Assembly (NCBI RefSeq): GCF_028867965.1
Contig: NZ_JAPQNT010000006.1
Coordinates: 62,001 to 126,000 of the forward strand
Length of the DNA stretch: 64,000 nucleotides
Origin: Flavobacterium sp. SUN046
Lineage (GTDB): Bacteria > Bacteroidota > Bacteroidia > Flavobacteriales > Flavobacteriaceae
Reading direction: 5' to 3'
Below the pieces are notes generated by a model. That model was not told where the DNA came from and searched no databases. It saw nothing but the letters and a program-made list of their open reading frames with translations. Every line of letters begins with the position of its first letter. The first letter of the stretch is position 1. This document shows, one piece after another, positions 23,491-31,314 of the stretch. Position numbers and translations under genes: made by a program.

Positions 23491-25933
23491 CATTTCCAAT
23501 TCGAATTACATCGGCAAAAATTCCAGAAGCTGTAACTGCTGCACCAGCTCCAGCACCTTTTATAATTAGAGGTTGGTCGATGTATCTATCAGTATAAAAT
23601 TCTACGATATTGTCTTTTCCTTCTAAATTGTAAAACGGACTTTCTTTTGGAATGAATTGCAATCCAACTCTTGCTTTTCCGTTATCGAAAGACGCTACAA
23701 ATTTTAAACGACTATCTTTCGATCTTGCTTCGGCTAAAAGGTTTTCAAAATGAGTTGCATTTTTAGTTAATGATTTGAAAAAGTCTTCATTATTTGTCGT
23801 TTCCATACATTCTTGAGGTAAGAAACAATTGTTTTCAATAGCTTCAATATCCATTTCATAACCGCTTTCGCGAATTAAAATTAGTATCTTTCGAGCAACA
23901 TCTACACCACTTAAATCAATTTTTGGGTCGGGTTCTGTAAATCCCTGTACGCCAGCTTCTTTTACAACATCATGAAAGTTGTAATCATTACTAAAATTAT
24001 TGAAAATAAAGTTCAAACTACCTGATAAAACGGCATTAATTTTATTGACTTTATCACCTGATGCAATTAGATGTTTTAGTGTGTCAATAATTGGTAATCC
24101 TGCGCCAACATTAGTCTCAAATAAAAATGGAGCATTGTATTTTCGAGATAGATTTTTTAGATATTTATAGTTTTCAAATTGCGATGAACAAGCGATTTTA
24201 TTACAAGTAACTACAGCAATATTTTGTTTTAAAAACTGATCATAAATGGATGCGATATCGCCATTGGCAGTAATATCTACGAAAATTGAGTTGCGTAAAT
24301 TCAACTCTTTAGCTTTTGAAATAAATTCCGAAACAACCGCTTTTTTTCCATTTTCTACCAAATTTTTCCAATCTTTTAAAGAAATTCCTTCTTCATCAAA
24401 AACCATTTTACGAGAATTAGACATGGCAATTACACGCAAATTTATTTTTAGATTTTCTTTCAAAAATTTCTTTTGTTGGTTGATTTGATCAATGAATTTT
24501 TCACCTACATTTCCAACACCCATTACAAATAAATTTAGTTGTTTGGTATTGTCTTCGAAGAAACGTTCGTGTAACGTATTCAAAGCTTTTTTGACATCTT
24601 TTTCATTAATTACTACCGAAATATTTCTCTCGGATGCACCTTGCGCAATCGCACGAATATTCACATTATTTTTACCTAAAGTGCTGAACATTTTGCCACT
24701 CAAACCTTGATGGTTTTTCATGCTTTCACCAACTAAAGCTACTATGCACAAGTCTTTTTCAACAATACAATTGTCGATTTTGTTTTGTGAAATTTCTAAT
24801 TCAAATGTTTTGTCGATTGAATTTTTCGCTTTTTCAGCATCTGAATTTAAAATTCCAATGCAAATCGAATGTTCCGAAGATGCTTGCGTAATAAAAATCA
24901 CATTGATACTCTGATTTGAAAGTGTTTCAAATAAACGTTTTGAAGAACCAGCAACACCAACCATTCCAGAGCCTTCAAGAGTTAACAAAGCAATGTTATC
25001 AATATGTGTTATTCCTTTAATAGGATTTGCATTGACATCAGGCGAATTGGAAATTAATGTTCCATAAGCTTCTGGTTCAAAGGTATTTTTAATCCAAATT
25101 GGAATATTTGATTTTAAAACAGGTTGAATTGTTGGTGGATACAACACTTTTGCTCCAAAATGCGACAATTCCATTGCTTCTTGATACGAAATCGTTTCAA
25201 TTGGTTGCGCTTGTTTTACAATTTTCGGATTTGCAGTGAACATTCCGTTTACGTCAGTCCAAATTTCTAATGAATCAGATTTTGTTCCATTTGCAATAAT
25301 TGCTGCCGTATAATCGGAACCACCACGACCTAAAGTTGTAGTATTTCCATCTTCAGAAGATGCTATAAATCCGGGTAATAAAACGACTTGCGATTTATTT
25401 GAAGCAAAATAGTCGGCAATTAATTTGTTAGTAATTTCAAAATCAACTGCAGCTTTTCCGAAATTAGAATTTGTTTTAATCAACTCACGACTGTCTTTGA
25501 AATTACTATTGGGAATCGTTTGCTGTAAAGCCGTAGCAATAATTTGGGACGATAAAAGTTCTCCAAAACCAGCAATTGCATCGGCAGTTCTTGGAGATAA
25601 TTCGCCTAAAAGAAAACAACCATCCAACAAAGTTTGAAGTTGATTTATTTGAGAATTTATCTTAATCGAAAGTTGATTTTGATTTGCAGTTTCTACTAAT
25701 TCAGCAATCGCATCAAAGTGTTTTTGTTTGATTTCTTCAATATTGTTTTTATATGTTTCATCTTTAGAAGCCGCTTTTTTAGAAGCGTTAATCAATATAT
25801 CGGTTACACCGCTGAGTGCTGAAACCACAACTGCAAGTTTATTATCTTTAGTTTTTTGATTTATTATTGCAATAGATTTTTGAATATTTTGGGCATTGGC
25901 AACTGATGTTCCGCCAAATTTTAATGTTATCAT
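23486..25933 (-). CDS. thrA: Bifunctional aspartate kinase / homoserine dehydrogenase I
   Basis: The product has 815 residues, the usual length for the fused enzyme. The N-terminal aspartate kinase starts MITLKFGGTSVANA and contains TTLGRGGSDYTAAI. Two ACT-type regulatory segments lie around residues 310-460 and include GMVGVAGSSKRLF. The homoserine dehydrogenase half starts at ~460 with LFVMGVGNVGEKF and contains EAGVQGFTEPDP. It catalyses the first and third steps from aspartate to threonine and is probably feedback-inhibited through the ACT domains. Its stop lies in a palindromic repeat, and a Thr-rich leader ORF lies 97 bp upstream. Confidence 0.97.
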   Translation of the reverse strand: MITLKFGGTSVANAQNIQKSIAIINQKTKDNKLAVVVSALSGVTDILINASKKAASKDETYKNNIEEIKQKHFDAIAELVETANQNQLSIKINSQINQLQTLLDGCFLLGELSPRTADAIAGFGELLSSQIIATALQQTIPNSNFKDSRELIKTNSNFGKAAVDFEITNKLIADYFASNKSQVVLLPGFIASSEDGNTTTLGRGGSDYTAAIIANGTKSDSLEIWTDVNGMFTANPKIVKQAQPIETISYQEAMELSHFGAKVLYPPTIQPVLKSNIPIWIKNTFEPEAYGTLISNSPDVNANPIKGITHIDNIALLTLEGSGMVGVAGSSKRLFETLSNQSINVIFITQASSEHSICIGILNSDAEKAKNSIDKTFELEISQNKIDNCIVEKDLCIVALVGESMKNHQGLSGKMFSTLGKNNVNIRAIAQGASERNISVVINEKDVKKALNTLHERFFEDNTKQLNLFVMGVGNVGEKFIDQINQQKKFLKENLKINLRVIAMSNSRKMVFDEEGISLKDWKNLVENGKKAVVSEFISKAKELNLRNSIFVDITANGDIASIYDQFLKQNIAVVTCNKIACSSQFENYKYLKNLSRKYNAPFLFETNVGAGLPIIDTLKHLIASGDKVNKINAVLSGSLNFIFNNFSNDYNFHDVVKEAGVQGFTEPDPKIDLSGVDVARKILILIRESGYEMDIEAIENNCFLPQECMETTNNEDFFKSLTKNATHFENLLAEARSKDSRLKFVASFDNGKARVGLQFIPKESPFYNLEGKDNIVEFYTDRYIDQPLIIKGAGAGAAVTASGIFADVIRIGNV

Positions 25934-25959
25934 GATATTTAGTGTAAGTTGAATTCTGT

Positions 25960-25993
25960 GAGAATAAATTCAAAAAATAGAATCTTTACTCTC
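25960..25993 (-). promoter_or_regulatory. Imperfect hairpin just upstream of thrA, possible attenuation element
   Basis: On the minus strand GAGAGTAAAGATTC and GAATTTATTCTC can pair with a bulge and a mismatch around a T-rich loop, between the leader ORF and the thrA start. No clear poly-T terminator follows, so a translational or anti-terminator role is as likely as termination. Confidence 0.4.
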
Positions 25994-26030
25994 ATTTGAA
26001 AGTCCATAGAAATTGGATTATATGTGAAAT

Positions 26031-26138
26031 TTATACCCCAAATGGGGTTGTAATTGTTGTAGATGTTGTGCCAACAAATGTTGCAACCAAAGAAGTGGTT
26101 GTTAAAAGTGAAGTTACTATGAATTTGTTATACATCAT
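26031..26138 (-). CDS. thrL: Threonine-rich leader peptide of the thr operon
   Basis: A 35-codon minus-strand ORF (34 if the second of two adjacent ATGs is used), 97 bp upstream of thrA and on the same strand. It encodes 11 Thr, with runs LLTTTS and GTTSTTITT, plus Ile and Val. Such a density of the regulated amino acid is the hallmark of ribosome-mediated attenuation, as in the enterobacterial thr leader. A strong ACCCC/GGGGT hairpin overlaps its end (26035-26048). It is too short for most gene finders. I infer that stalling at Thr codons when charged tRNA-Thr is low promotes thrABC expression. Confidence 0.78.
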   Translation of the reverse strand: MMYNKFIVTSLLTTTSLVATFVGTTSTTITTPFGV

Positions 26139-26144
26139 ACTTTT

Positions 26145-26152
26145 CAAAAATA
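26145..26152 (-). promoter_or_regulatory. Promoter -7 box for the thr leader and operon
   Basis: TATTTTTG on the minus strand is an exact TAnnTTTG match, only 6 nt before the first leader ATG. If used, the leader mRNA would be nearly leaderless. No good TTG is found upstream, so confidence is modest. Confidence 0.35.
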
Positions 26153-26347
26153 GTATTTTATATTTACTAAAAAAATAGCTATCGTATTTTTATGAATATC
26201 ACAATTTTAGTTGATTTTGGATTTAAAATATTTTTTATTATTCCTTGATTGGATTATTTATTATTGAATTCATAATAAAATAGAGCATAAAATAGTTGCA
26301 TTTTAACAATTGTTTGCTGAATTTTGAACTCAAATTTCAAACATACA

Positions 26348-27847
26348 ATGGAGAATTGGCATTATATTAGTTCAGAATTACTGCATTTAGAGACTTTGCA
26401 AGAAATAATTTCACAACATAAAACACTTGCTTTATCGGAAGAAGCCAAAATAAATATTCAAAAATGCAGAGAATATTTAGATAAAAAAATGGCTAATGAC
26501 GATCAACCAATTTACGGAATTAATACTGGTTTTGGATCGTTGTGCAATGTGAAAATTTCTACTGAAAACTTATCGCAATTGCAATCCAATTTGGTAAAAT
26601 CTCATGCTTGCGGAACTGGCGATAAAGTGCCACAAGAAATTGTGAAAATTATGCTGTTACTTAAAATTCAGAGTTTGAGTTACGGTCATTCTGGTGTGCA
26701 ATTACAAACTGTGGAGCGATTGATTGACTTTTATAATAATGATATTCTTCCTGTAATATATACTCAAGGTTCGCTTGGTGCGAGTGGAGATTTGGCTCCG
26801 TTAGCTCATTTATCATTACCATTATTGGGCGAAGGCGAAGTTTATTTTGAAGGAAAAAAAGTACATTCGGCCGAAGTTTTGAAGCATTTTAATTGGCAAC
26901 CAATAGTTTTGCAATCTAAAGAAGGTTTGGCATTGTTAAACGGAACGCAATTTATGAGCGCTTATGGGAGTTATATTTTGCTAAAAGCGATGAAATATTC
27001 TTATTTTTCAGATGTTATTGCTGCCATTTCACTAGAAGGATTTGATGGAAGAATTGAACCTTTTAACGAGTTAATTCATTTTATTCGACCACATAAAGGC
27101 CAGATTAATACGGCTAAACGAATGAAAGAATTGTTGGAAGGAAGTCAGATTATTACACAAGAAAAAGTACATGTTCAAGATCCGTATTCATTTAGATGTA
27201 TTCCGCAAGTGCATGGTGCATCGAAAGATACGATTGATTATGTGAAAAAGATTTTTAAAACTGAAATCAATTCGGTTACTGATAATCCAAATATATTTAT
27301 TGAAAGTGATGTGATTATTTCTGGTGGAAATTTCCATGGGCAACCGTTGGCTTTAGGTTTGGATTTCCTTGCTATTGCTTTGGCAGAATTAGGAAGTATT
27401 TCGGAAAGAAGAACGTATCAATTGATTTCTGGATTACGTGGTTTACCAGCATTTTTAGTTGATAATCCGGGTTTGAATTCGGGAATGATGATTCCGCAAT
27501 ATACTGCGGCGAGTATTGCTAGTCAGAATAAACAATTGTCAACGCCAGCCAGTGTTGACAGTATTGTTTCGAGTAACGGTCAAGAGGATCACGTTTCGAT
27601 GGGTTCAAATGCAGCTACGAAATGTTTAAAAGTAATGGAAAACTTGGAGCGAATTTTGGCAATTGAGTTAATGAATGCTTCGCAAGCTATTGAGTTTAGA
27701 CGACCATTGCAATCCAGTGAGTTTTTGGAACTGTTCTTGAAATCGTATCGTGAAGAAGTTCCTTTTGTGAAAGAAGATCGAATTTTACATTATGATATTG
27801 TGAAATCTGTGGCTTTTTTGGATAGTTTTGTGGTGGAGTTGGAGTAG
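26348..27847 (+). CDS. hutH: Histidine ammonia-lyase (HAL/PAL family)
   Basis: From the ATG at 26348 the product has 499 residues; the frame is open upstream to 26324, but MENWHYISS is the family-like start. The MIO cofactor would form from Ala145-Ser146-Gly147 in GSLGASGDLAPLAHLSL, and Tyr57 in IYGINTGFGS is the catalytic tyrosine. The segments YSFRCIPQVHGA and SVTDNPNIFI are typical of HutH rather than tyrosine ammonia-lyase. It deaminates histidine to urocanate. No other hut gene is adjacent, and the gene is separated from the thr leader by a 209-bp gap with nothing else visible. Confidence 0.9.
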   Translation: MENWHYISSELLHLETLQEIISQHKTLALSEEAKINIQKCREYLDKKMANDDQPIYGINTGFGSLCNVKISTENLSQLQSNLVKSHACGTGDKVPQEIVKIMLLLKIQSLSYGHSGVQLQTVERLIDFYNNDILPVIYTQGSLGASGDLAPLAHLSLPLLGEGEVYFEGKKVHSAEVLKHFNWQPIVLQSKEGLALLNGTQFMSAYGSYILLKAMKYSYFSDVIAAISLEGFDGRIEPFNELIHFIRPHKGQINTAKRMKELLEGSQIITQEKVHVQDPYSFRCIPQVHGASKDTIDYVKKIFKTEINSVTDNPNIFIESDVIISGGNFHGQPLALGLDFLAIALAELGSISERRTYQLISGLRGLPAFLVDNPGLNSGMMIPQYTAASIASQNKQLSTPASVDSIVSSNGQEDHVSMGSNAATKCLKVMENLERILAIELMNASQAIEFRRPLQSSEFLELFLKSYREEVPFVKEDRILHYDIVKSVAFLDSFVVELE

Positions 27848-27861
27848 TAATTAATTCATAA

Positions 27862-28167
27862 ATGATGGAAAGAATGAAGAGTTATCCTGAATTTTACAAA
27901 TTTTATTTGACAGAACACAAAAATAAAACTTCTAGAATTTTACATTTTATAGGAACAATGTTTTTTTTCCTTTTTTTGATTTATATTGTCCTAACAAGTA
28001 AATTTGAGCTTTGGTGGATTTTACCTCTTATTGGTTATGGATTTGCATGGATTGGACATTTCTTTTTTGAAAAGAACAAACCAGCTACTTTTAAATATCC
28101 ATTTTGGTCTTTAATTTCTGATTTTAAACTTTTCTTTGAGTTGTTAGTTCGTAAGGAAAAGTTTTAG
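27862..28167 (+). CDS. DUF962/Mpo1-like membrane protein
   Basis: The product has 101 residues. The family motifs are complete: FYLTEHKNKTSRILHFIG near the N-terminus and GYGFAWIGHFFFEKNKPATF followed by YPFWSLISDFK. There are two transmembrane helices. The yeast relative Mpo1 is an Fe2+-dependent dioxygenase in fatty acid alpha-oxidation, and the conserved His residues are present here. It lies 14 bp after hutH on the same strand, so it may be cotranscribed with it. Confidence 0.85.
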   Translation: MMERMKSYPEFYKFYLTEHKNKTSRILHFIGTMFFFLFLIYIVLTSKFELWWILPLIGYGFAWIGHFFFEKNKPATFKYPFWSLISDFKLFFELLVRKEKF

Positions 28168-28171
28168 AATT

Positions 28172-28534
28172 TTATAGAAATATCAGACTCAAAATTCCCA
28201 AAACAGCAGGAATACTTTGCACATAAAATATTCTTTTAGAAACTGTAATTGCTCCGTAAATTCCAGCTACTAAAACACATCCTAGAAAAAATATGGCTAT
28301 ATTATTGCTCCAAGTTGCATCTGAAATAAATAATGACCAAATTAATCCAGCAGCAAGAAATCCGTTATATAAACCTTGATTTGCAGCCATGACTTTGGTT
28401 TTTTCAAACATATCTGACGGAATTGTTTTGAAAACTTTTCTGGCACGAGTTGTCCATACAAACATTTCCAACCAAAGAATATAAATGTGAATGAATGCTA
28501 CAAAAGCAACAATAATTTGAGATAATAAGTTCAT
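28172..28534 (-). CDS. DUF1304 membrane protein
   Basis: The product has 120 residues with four predicted transmembrane helices. The N-terminal pattern FIHIYILWLEMFVWTTRARKVF and MAANQGLYNGFLAAGLIW is typical of DUF1304. Function unknown. It is the last gene of the tight minus-strand operon that begins with the RimK fusion, 2 bp after the TMEM175-like gene. Its stop is 4 bp from the convergent DUF962 gene, with no terminator between. Confidence 0.85.
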   Translation of the reverse strand: MNLLSQIIVAFVAFIHIYILWLEMFVWTTRARKVFKTIPSDMFEKTKVMAANQGLYNGFLAAGLIWSLFISDATWSNNIAIFFLGCVLVAGIYGAITVSKRIFYVQSIPAVLGILSLIFL

Positions 28535-28536
28535 AA

Positions 28537-29121
28537 TTAGTCGTTTTCGTTATCAAATAATTTTTCTATTCTTTTGTCAGGAACTAACCACATTAAAGCT
28601 ACAAATATGTATATACAACCTGAAATTACTGTGTAATATTTGGTTAAAACAACTGCAATTAAATATAAAATTACTGATATTTTTCCTTTAAAATCTTTTC
28701 CAATTGCAATAGCTAAAGCAGATTCTTTTCCGTGATGTTTTAATATTATTTGTTGTAAAATAAAATAAGCTATTCCGTTCATCATCAGTATTATTCCGTA
28801 TAACATCATTGGAAATGCTGCAAAATGATGTTCGCCAATCCAAGCTGTTGTAAATGGAATTAGTGATAACCAGAACAATAAATGTAGGTTAGCCCAAAGG
28901 ATTGTTCCATTTACTCTTTTTACTGTATGTAGTAAATGATGGTGGTTACTCCAATAAATCCCGATGTAAATAAAACTCAAAATGTAGCCTAAAAATTTAT
29001 GAAACAATGGTACTACTGCTTCGAAAGTTTTTTCGGTAGGCACTTTGAATTCCAACACCATAATTGTGATAATTATTGCTAAAACTCCATCGCTAAAGGT
29101 TTCAAGTCTATTTTTATTCAT
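28537..29121 (-). CDS. TMEM175-like (DUF1211) potassium channel-type membrane protein
   Basis: The product has 194 residues with about six transmembrane helices. The first helix carries the TMEM175 hallmark RLETFSDGVLAIIITI, and its FSDG motif matches the pore-lining helix of bacterial TMEM175 channels. Bacterial members are tetrameric K+-permeable channels. The gene lies 3 bp after the DUF421 gene. Confidence 0.82.
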   Translation of the reverse strand: MNKNRLETFSDGVLAIIITIMVLEFKVPTEKTFEAVVPLFHKFLGYILSFIYIGIYWSNHHHLLHTVKRVNGTILWANLHLLFWLSLIPFTTAWIGEHHFAAFPMMLYGIILMMNGIAYFILQQIILKHHGKESALAIAIGKDFKGKISVILYLIAVVLTKYYTVISGCIYIFVALMWLVPDKRIEKLFDNEND

Positions 29122-29124
29122 AAA

Positions 29125-29643
29125 TTAATTATTTAAGTTTCCTAATGTTTTATGTATTTTTCTTTTGTGATGTGTTTGTTTCAAATTATCATCACCCGAA
29201 ATTATACTAATACTTCCATCAATTTCAAACATGGCTAATTTTACATCTTTGAAATATTCAACTCCGTGTTCGCGCATTGCTTCTTTCAATTCATCGTCGG
29301 TAATTCCTAATTTGGCAATAGTTTTGAATTCGATTTTGCCATTATGAATTAAAATTTCAGGTTTATCTTGAACCAATTCTTTGATAAAATTTGATTTTGA
29401 CATTACTTTTTTGAATCCAAAATTTATGATAAAAAGAGCTAATGCAGCTACGATTCCACCATAAAGCGATGTGTTGTTTCCAACCATTGCATTTTGAACT
29501 GAGTTACTAATTAGTAAAATCAGAATTACATCGGCAGTATTTAATTGTGATAATTGCTTTTTTCCGAAAATTCGTAAGGCAATAATCATAAAAAAATAAA
29601 CTGATACACTTCTAATTACAATATCAAGATAGGAATTAATCAT
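29125..29643 (-). CDS. DUF421 (YetF-like) membrane protein
   Basis: The product has 172 residues. Two or three N-terminal transmembrane helices carry the family motif FGKKQLSQLNTADVILILLI. A soluble C-terminal domain follows (KPEILIHNGKIEF, then GVEYFKDVKLAMFEIDGSIS). Function unknown; YetF-type proteins have been linked to spore and membrane biology in Firmicutes. It starts 1 bp from the stop of the GldL-like mini-gene, and so lies in the middle of this operon. Confidence 0.85.
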   Translation of the reverse strand: MINSYLDIVIRSVSVYFFMIIALRIFGKKQLSQLNTADVILILLISNSVQNAMVGNNTSLYGGIVAALALFIINFGFKKVMSKSNFIKELVQDKPEILIHNGKIEFKTIAKLGITDDELKEAMREHGVEYFKDVKLAMFEIDGSISIISGDDNLKQTHHKRKIHKTLGNLNN

Positions 29644-29826
29644 TTATTTTGATCTTTTTATTAAAACATATATCAAAATTATTACTCCAGTTATTTCAGT
29701 TAGCATTCCTACAGTTAACATAATACTTGCGAAAGGCCAATGGGAAATTTTGAATAATGCTCCAAGAATTGTTATAATTAGTCCAATTAAAAATGTAACA
29801 AGTGAAGGCAAATAGATTTTTCTCAT
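29644..29826 (-). CDS. GldL-like two-helix membrane mini-protein
   Basis: The product has 60 residues and is essentially two transmembrane helices. The segment GALFKISHWPFASIMLTVG closely resembles the N-terminal membrane region of the gliding motor protein GldL (GALFKIxHWPGASxML as I recall it). The cytoplasmic part of GldL is absent. It is abutted by the RimK fusion (10 bp) and DUF421 (overlap-like spacing), so it is translated as part of that operon. Whether it interacts with the gliding/T9SS motor is unknown. Confidence 0.7.
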   Translation of the reverse strand: MRKIYLPSLVTFLIGLIITILGALFKISHWPFASIMLTVGMLTEITGVIILIYVLIKRSK

Positions 29827-29836
29827 AAAATTTTAA

Positions 29837-31207
29837 TTATTTTCTTTTTATATTATTCTCAATTGCTTTAATCATTTCACCAGCAATGTCTTTATTAGTT
29901 GCACCTTCAATACCTTCTAATCCTGGTGATGAATTTACTTCTAATAAAAGTGGTCCTTTTGATGAACGAATTATATCAACGCCAGCAACTCTTAAATCCA
30001 TTGCTTTGGCTGCTTTTATGGCAATTCTCTTTTCGTCTGCAGTTGGTTTTACTATTGATGCTGTTCCGCCCATGTGAATGTTAGCACGAAATTCTCCAGG
30101 CGCAGCTTCACGTTGCATTGATGCTACTACCTTTCCATCAACTACAAATAATCTTAAGTCTTTTCCGTTGGCTTCTTTAATAAATTCTTGAACCAATATG
30201 TTGGCATTCAAACTTTTGAAAGCATTAATTACAGATTCGGCAGCTTTTTTAGTTTCTGCCAAAACGACACCTTTTCCTTGTGTTCCTTCTAACAATTTAA
30301 CAATTAAAGGTGAACCGCCAACCATTTTGATTAAATCATCAGTATCTAAAGGTGAATTTGCAAAACCAGTTGTTGGGATATCGACACCATTTCGAAGCAA
30401 TAATTGTAAGGAAAATAATTTATCTCTTGATTGCGTGATTGCCGCAGCCGAATTCAAACAATAGACTTTCATGGCTTCAAATTGTCTAGTTAAAGCACAA
30501 CCATAAAACGTAATGCTTGGACGAATTCTCGGAATAACAGCATCAAAATTATCTAAAACTCTTCCGCCGCGGTAATGAATTTCGGGTGTGTCGGCGTCTA
30601 ATTTCATATAACATTCTTTGATGTTTAGAAATGTCATTTCATGACCACGCATTTCGCCAGCTTCCATGATGCGTTTGTTGCTATACAATTCGGGATTACT
30701 GGCTAACAAACCAATTCGCAAACCCGATTTTTGAGCCAAAGCATCAACGTATAAATCTTTTAAATTTTCGGTTGTGGTTTGTCCTAAAAGGTATTTTTGT
30801 TCAGGATCAACAAGAATTCTTCCGCTCATAGCTTCGCGGCCTAACAACATTCTGAAACCCATTGAATCTCGATTGGTTAGTGTCATTTCGATTTTCCAAA
30901 TGTCATCGCCAATTTTGATTTCAGTTTGAATTACATAACGTTGCTCACGAAAACCGCTTGAGCTTTTTACCACACGTTTGTCAATCAATAAAGCTTCACA
31001 ATGAATTACAGTTTTTAGATTATTCTGAATCGGATTAATATCAAATTTCACCCAATTGATTCCTTCTTTTACAAACGGTGCAATGTTTATAGCATGTAAA
31101 GCAGAAGTTTTTGCACCTGAATCAACACGCGCTTTTATGGCTGGAATTCCGAGTTCTGGAAACGAACACCATTCTTCGGAACCTAAAATTATTTTTTCTT
31201 GAGGCAT
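29837..31207 (-). CDS. rimK: RimB-like protease domain fused to RimK-type ATP-grasp ligase
   Basis: The product has 456 residues. Residues 1-~145 are a retropepsin-like domain of the putative ATP-dependent zinc protease (RimB) family, with the [11 protein letters not shown] motif (Asp29). Residues ~160-456 are RimK-like, with ATP-binding [33 protein letters not shown] and the metal site [14 protein letters not shown]. RimK adds glutamates to ribosomal protein S6 or makes poly-alpha-glutamate; the protease half may remove them. The fusion puts writer and eraser on one chain. It is the first gene of a five-gene operon of membrane proteins. Confidence 0.88.
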   Translation of the reverse strand: MPQEKIILGSEEWCSFPELGIPAIKARVDSGAKTSALHAINIAPFVKEGINWVKFDINPIQNNLKTVIHCEALLIDKRVVKSSSGFREQRYVIQTEIKIGDDIWKIEMTLTNRDSMGFRMLLGREAMSGRILVDPEQKYLLGQTTTENLKDLYVDALAQKSGLRIGLLASNPELYSNKRIMEAGEMRGHEMTFLNIKECYMKLDADTPEIHYRGGRVLDNFDAVIPRIRPSITFYGCALTRQFEAMKVYCLNSAAAITQSRDKLFSLQLLLRNGVDIPTTGFANSPLDTDDLIKMVGGSPLIVKLLEGTQGKGVVLAETKKAAESVINAFKSLNANILVQEFIKEANGKDLRLFVVDGKVVASMQREAAPGEFRANIHMGGTASIVKPTADEKRIAIKAAKAMDLRVAGVDIIRSSKGPLLLEVNSSPGLEGIEGATNKDIAGEMIKAIENNIKRK

Positions 31208-31226
31208 ATTCTTAAATAAAAAAATT

Positions 31227-31296
31227 AAACCATTAAGATATTAAGTTTAATTAAGCAATACAAACTTAACTTTTCTTAATCTCTTAATGGTTTTTA
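31227..31296. repeat. Inverted repeat between clpC and rimK
   Basis: AAACCATTAAGA-n-ATTAAG at 31227-31245 is matched by its complement at 31275-31296 with one or two differences. A perfect TAAGTTTG promoter box for the minus strand (31261-31268) lies in the loop, 54 nt upstream of the rimK start. Confidence 0.6.
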
Positions 31297-31314
31297 AAAT
31301 ATAAAATAGTTTAA

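Noticed and set aside
23452..23499. Possible 16-residue N-terminal extension of ThrB
   Set aside because: It is translated palindromic repeat and overlaps the thrA end; conserved homoserine kinase sequence begins at the ATG at 23451.
21107..25933. Pseudogenes in the thr operon caused by repeat insertion
   Set aside because: All three frames are intact over full family length, including thrB across the repeat.
25996..26178. Plus-strand ORF of 60 residues upstream of hutH
   Set aside because: It is the antisense of the thr leader region; its Val-rich content is the reverse complement of the Thr codons on the minus strand.
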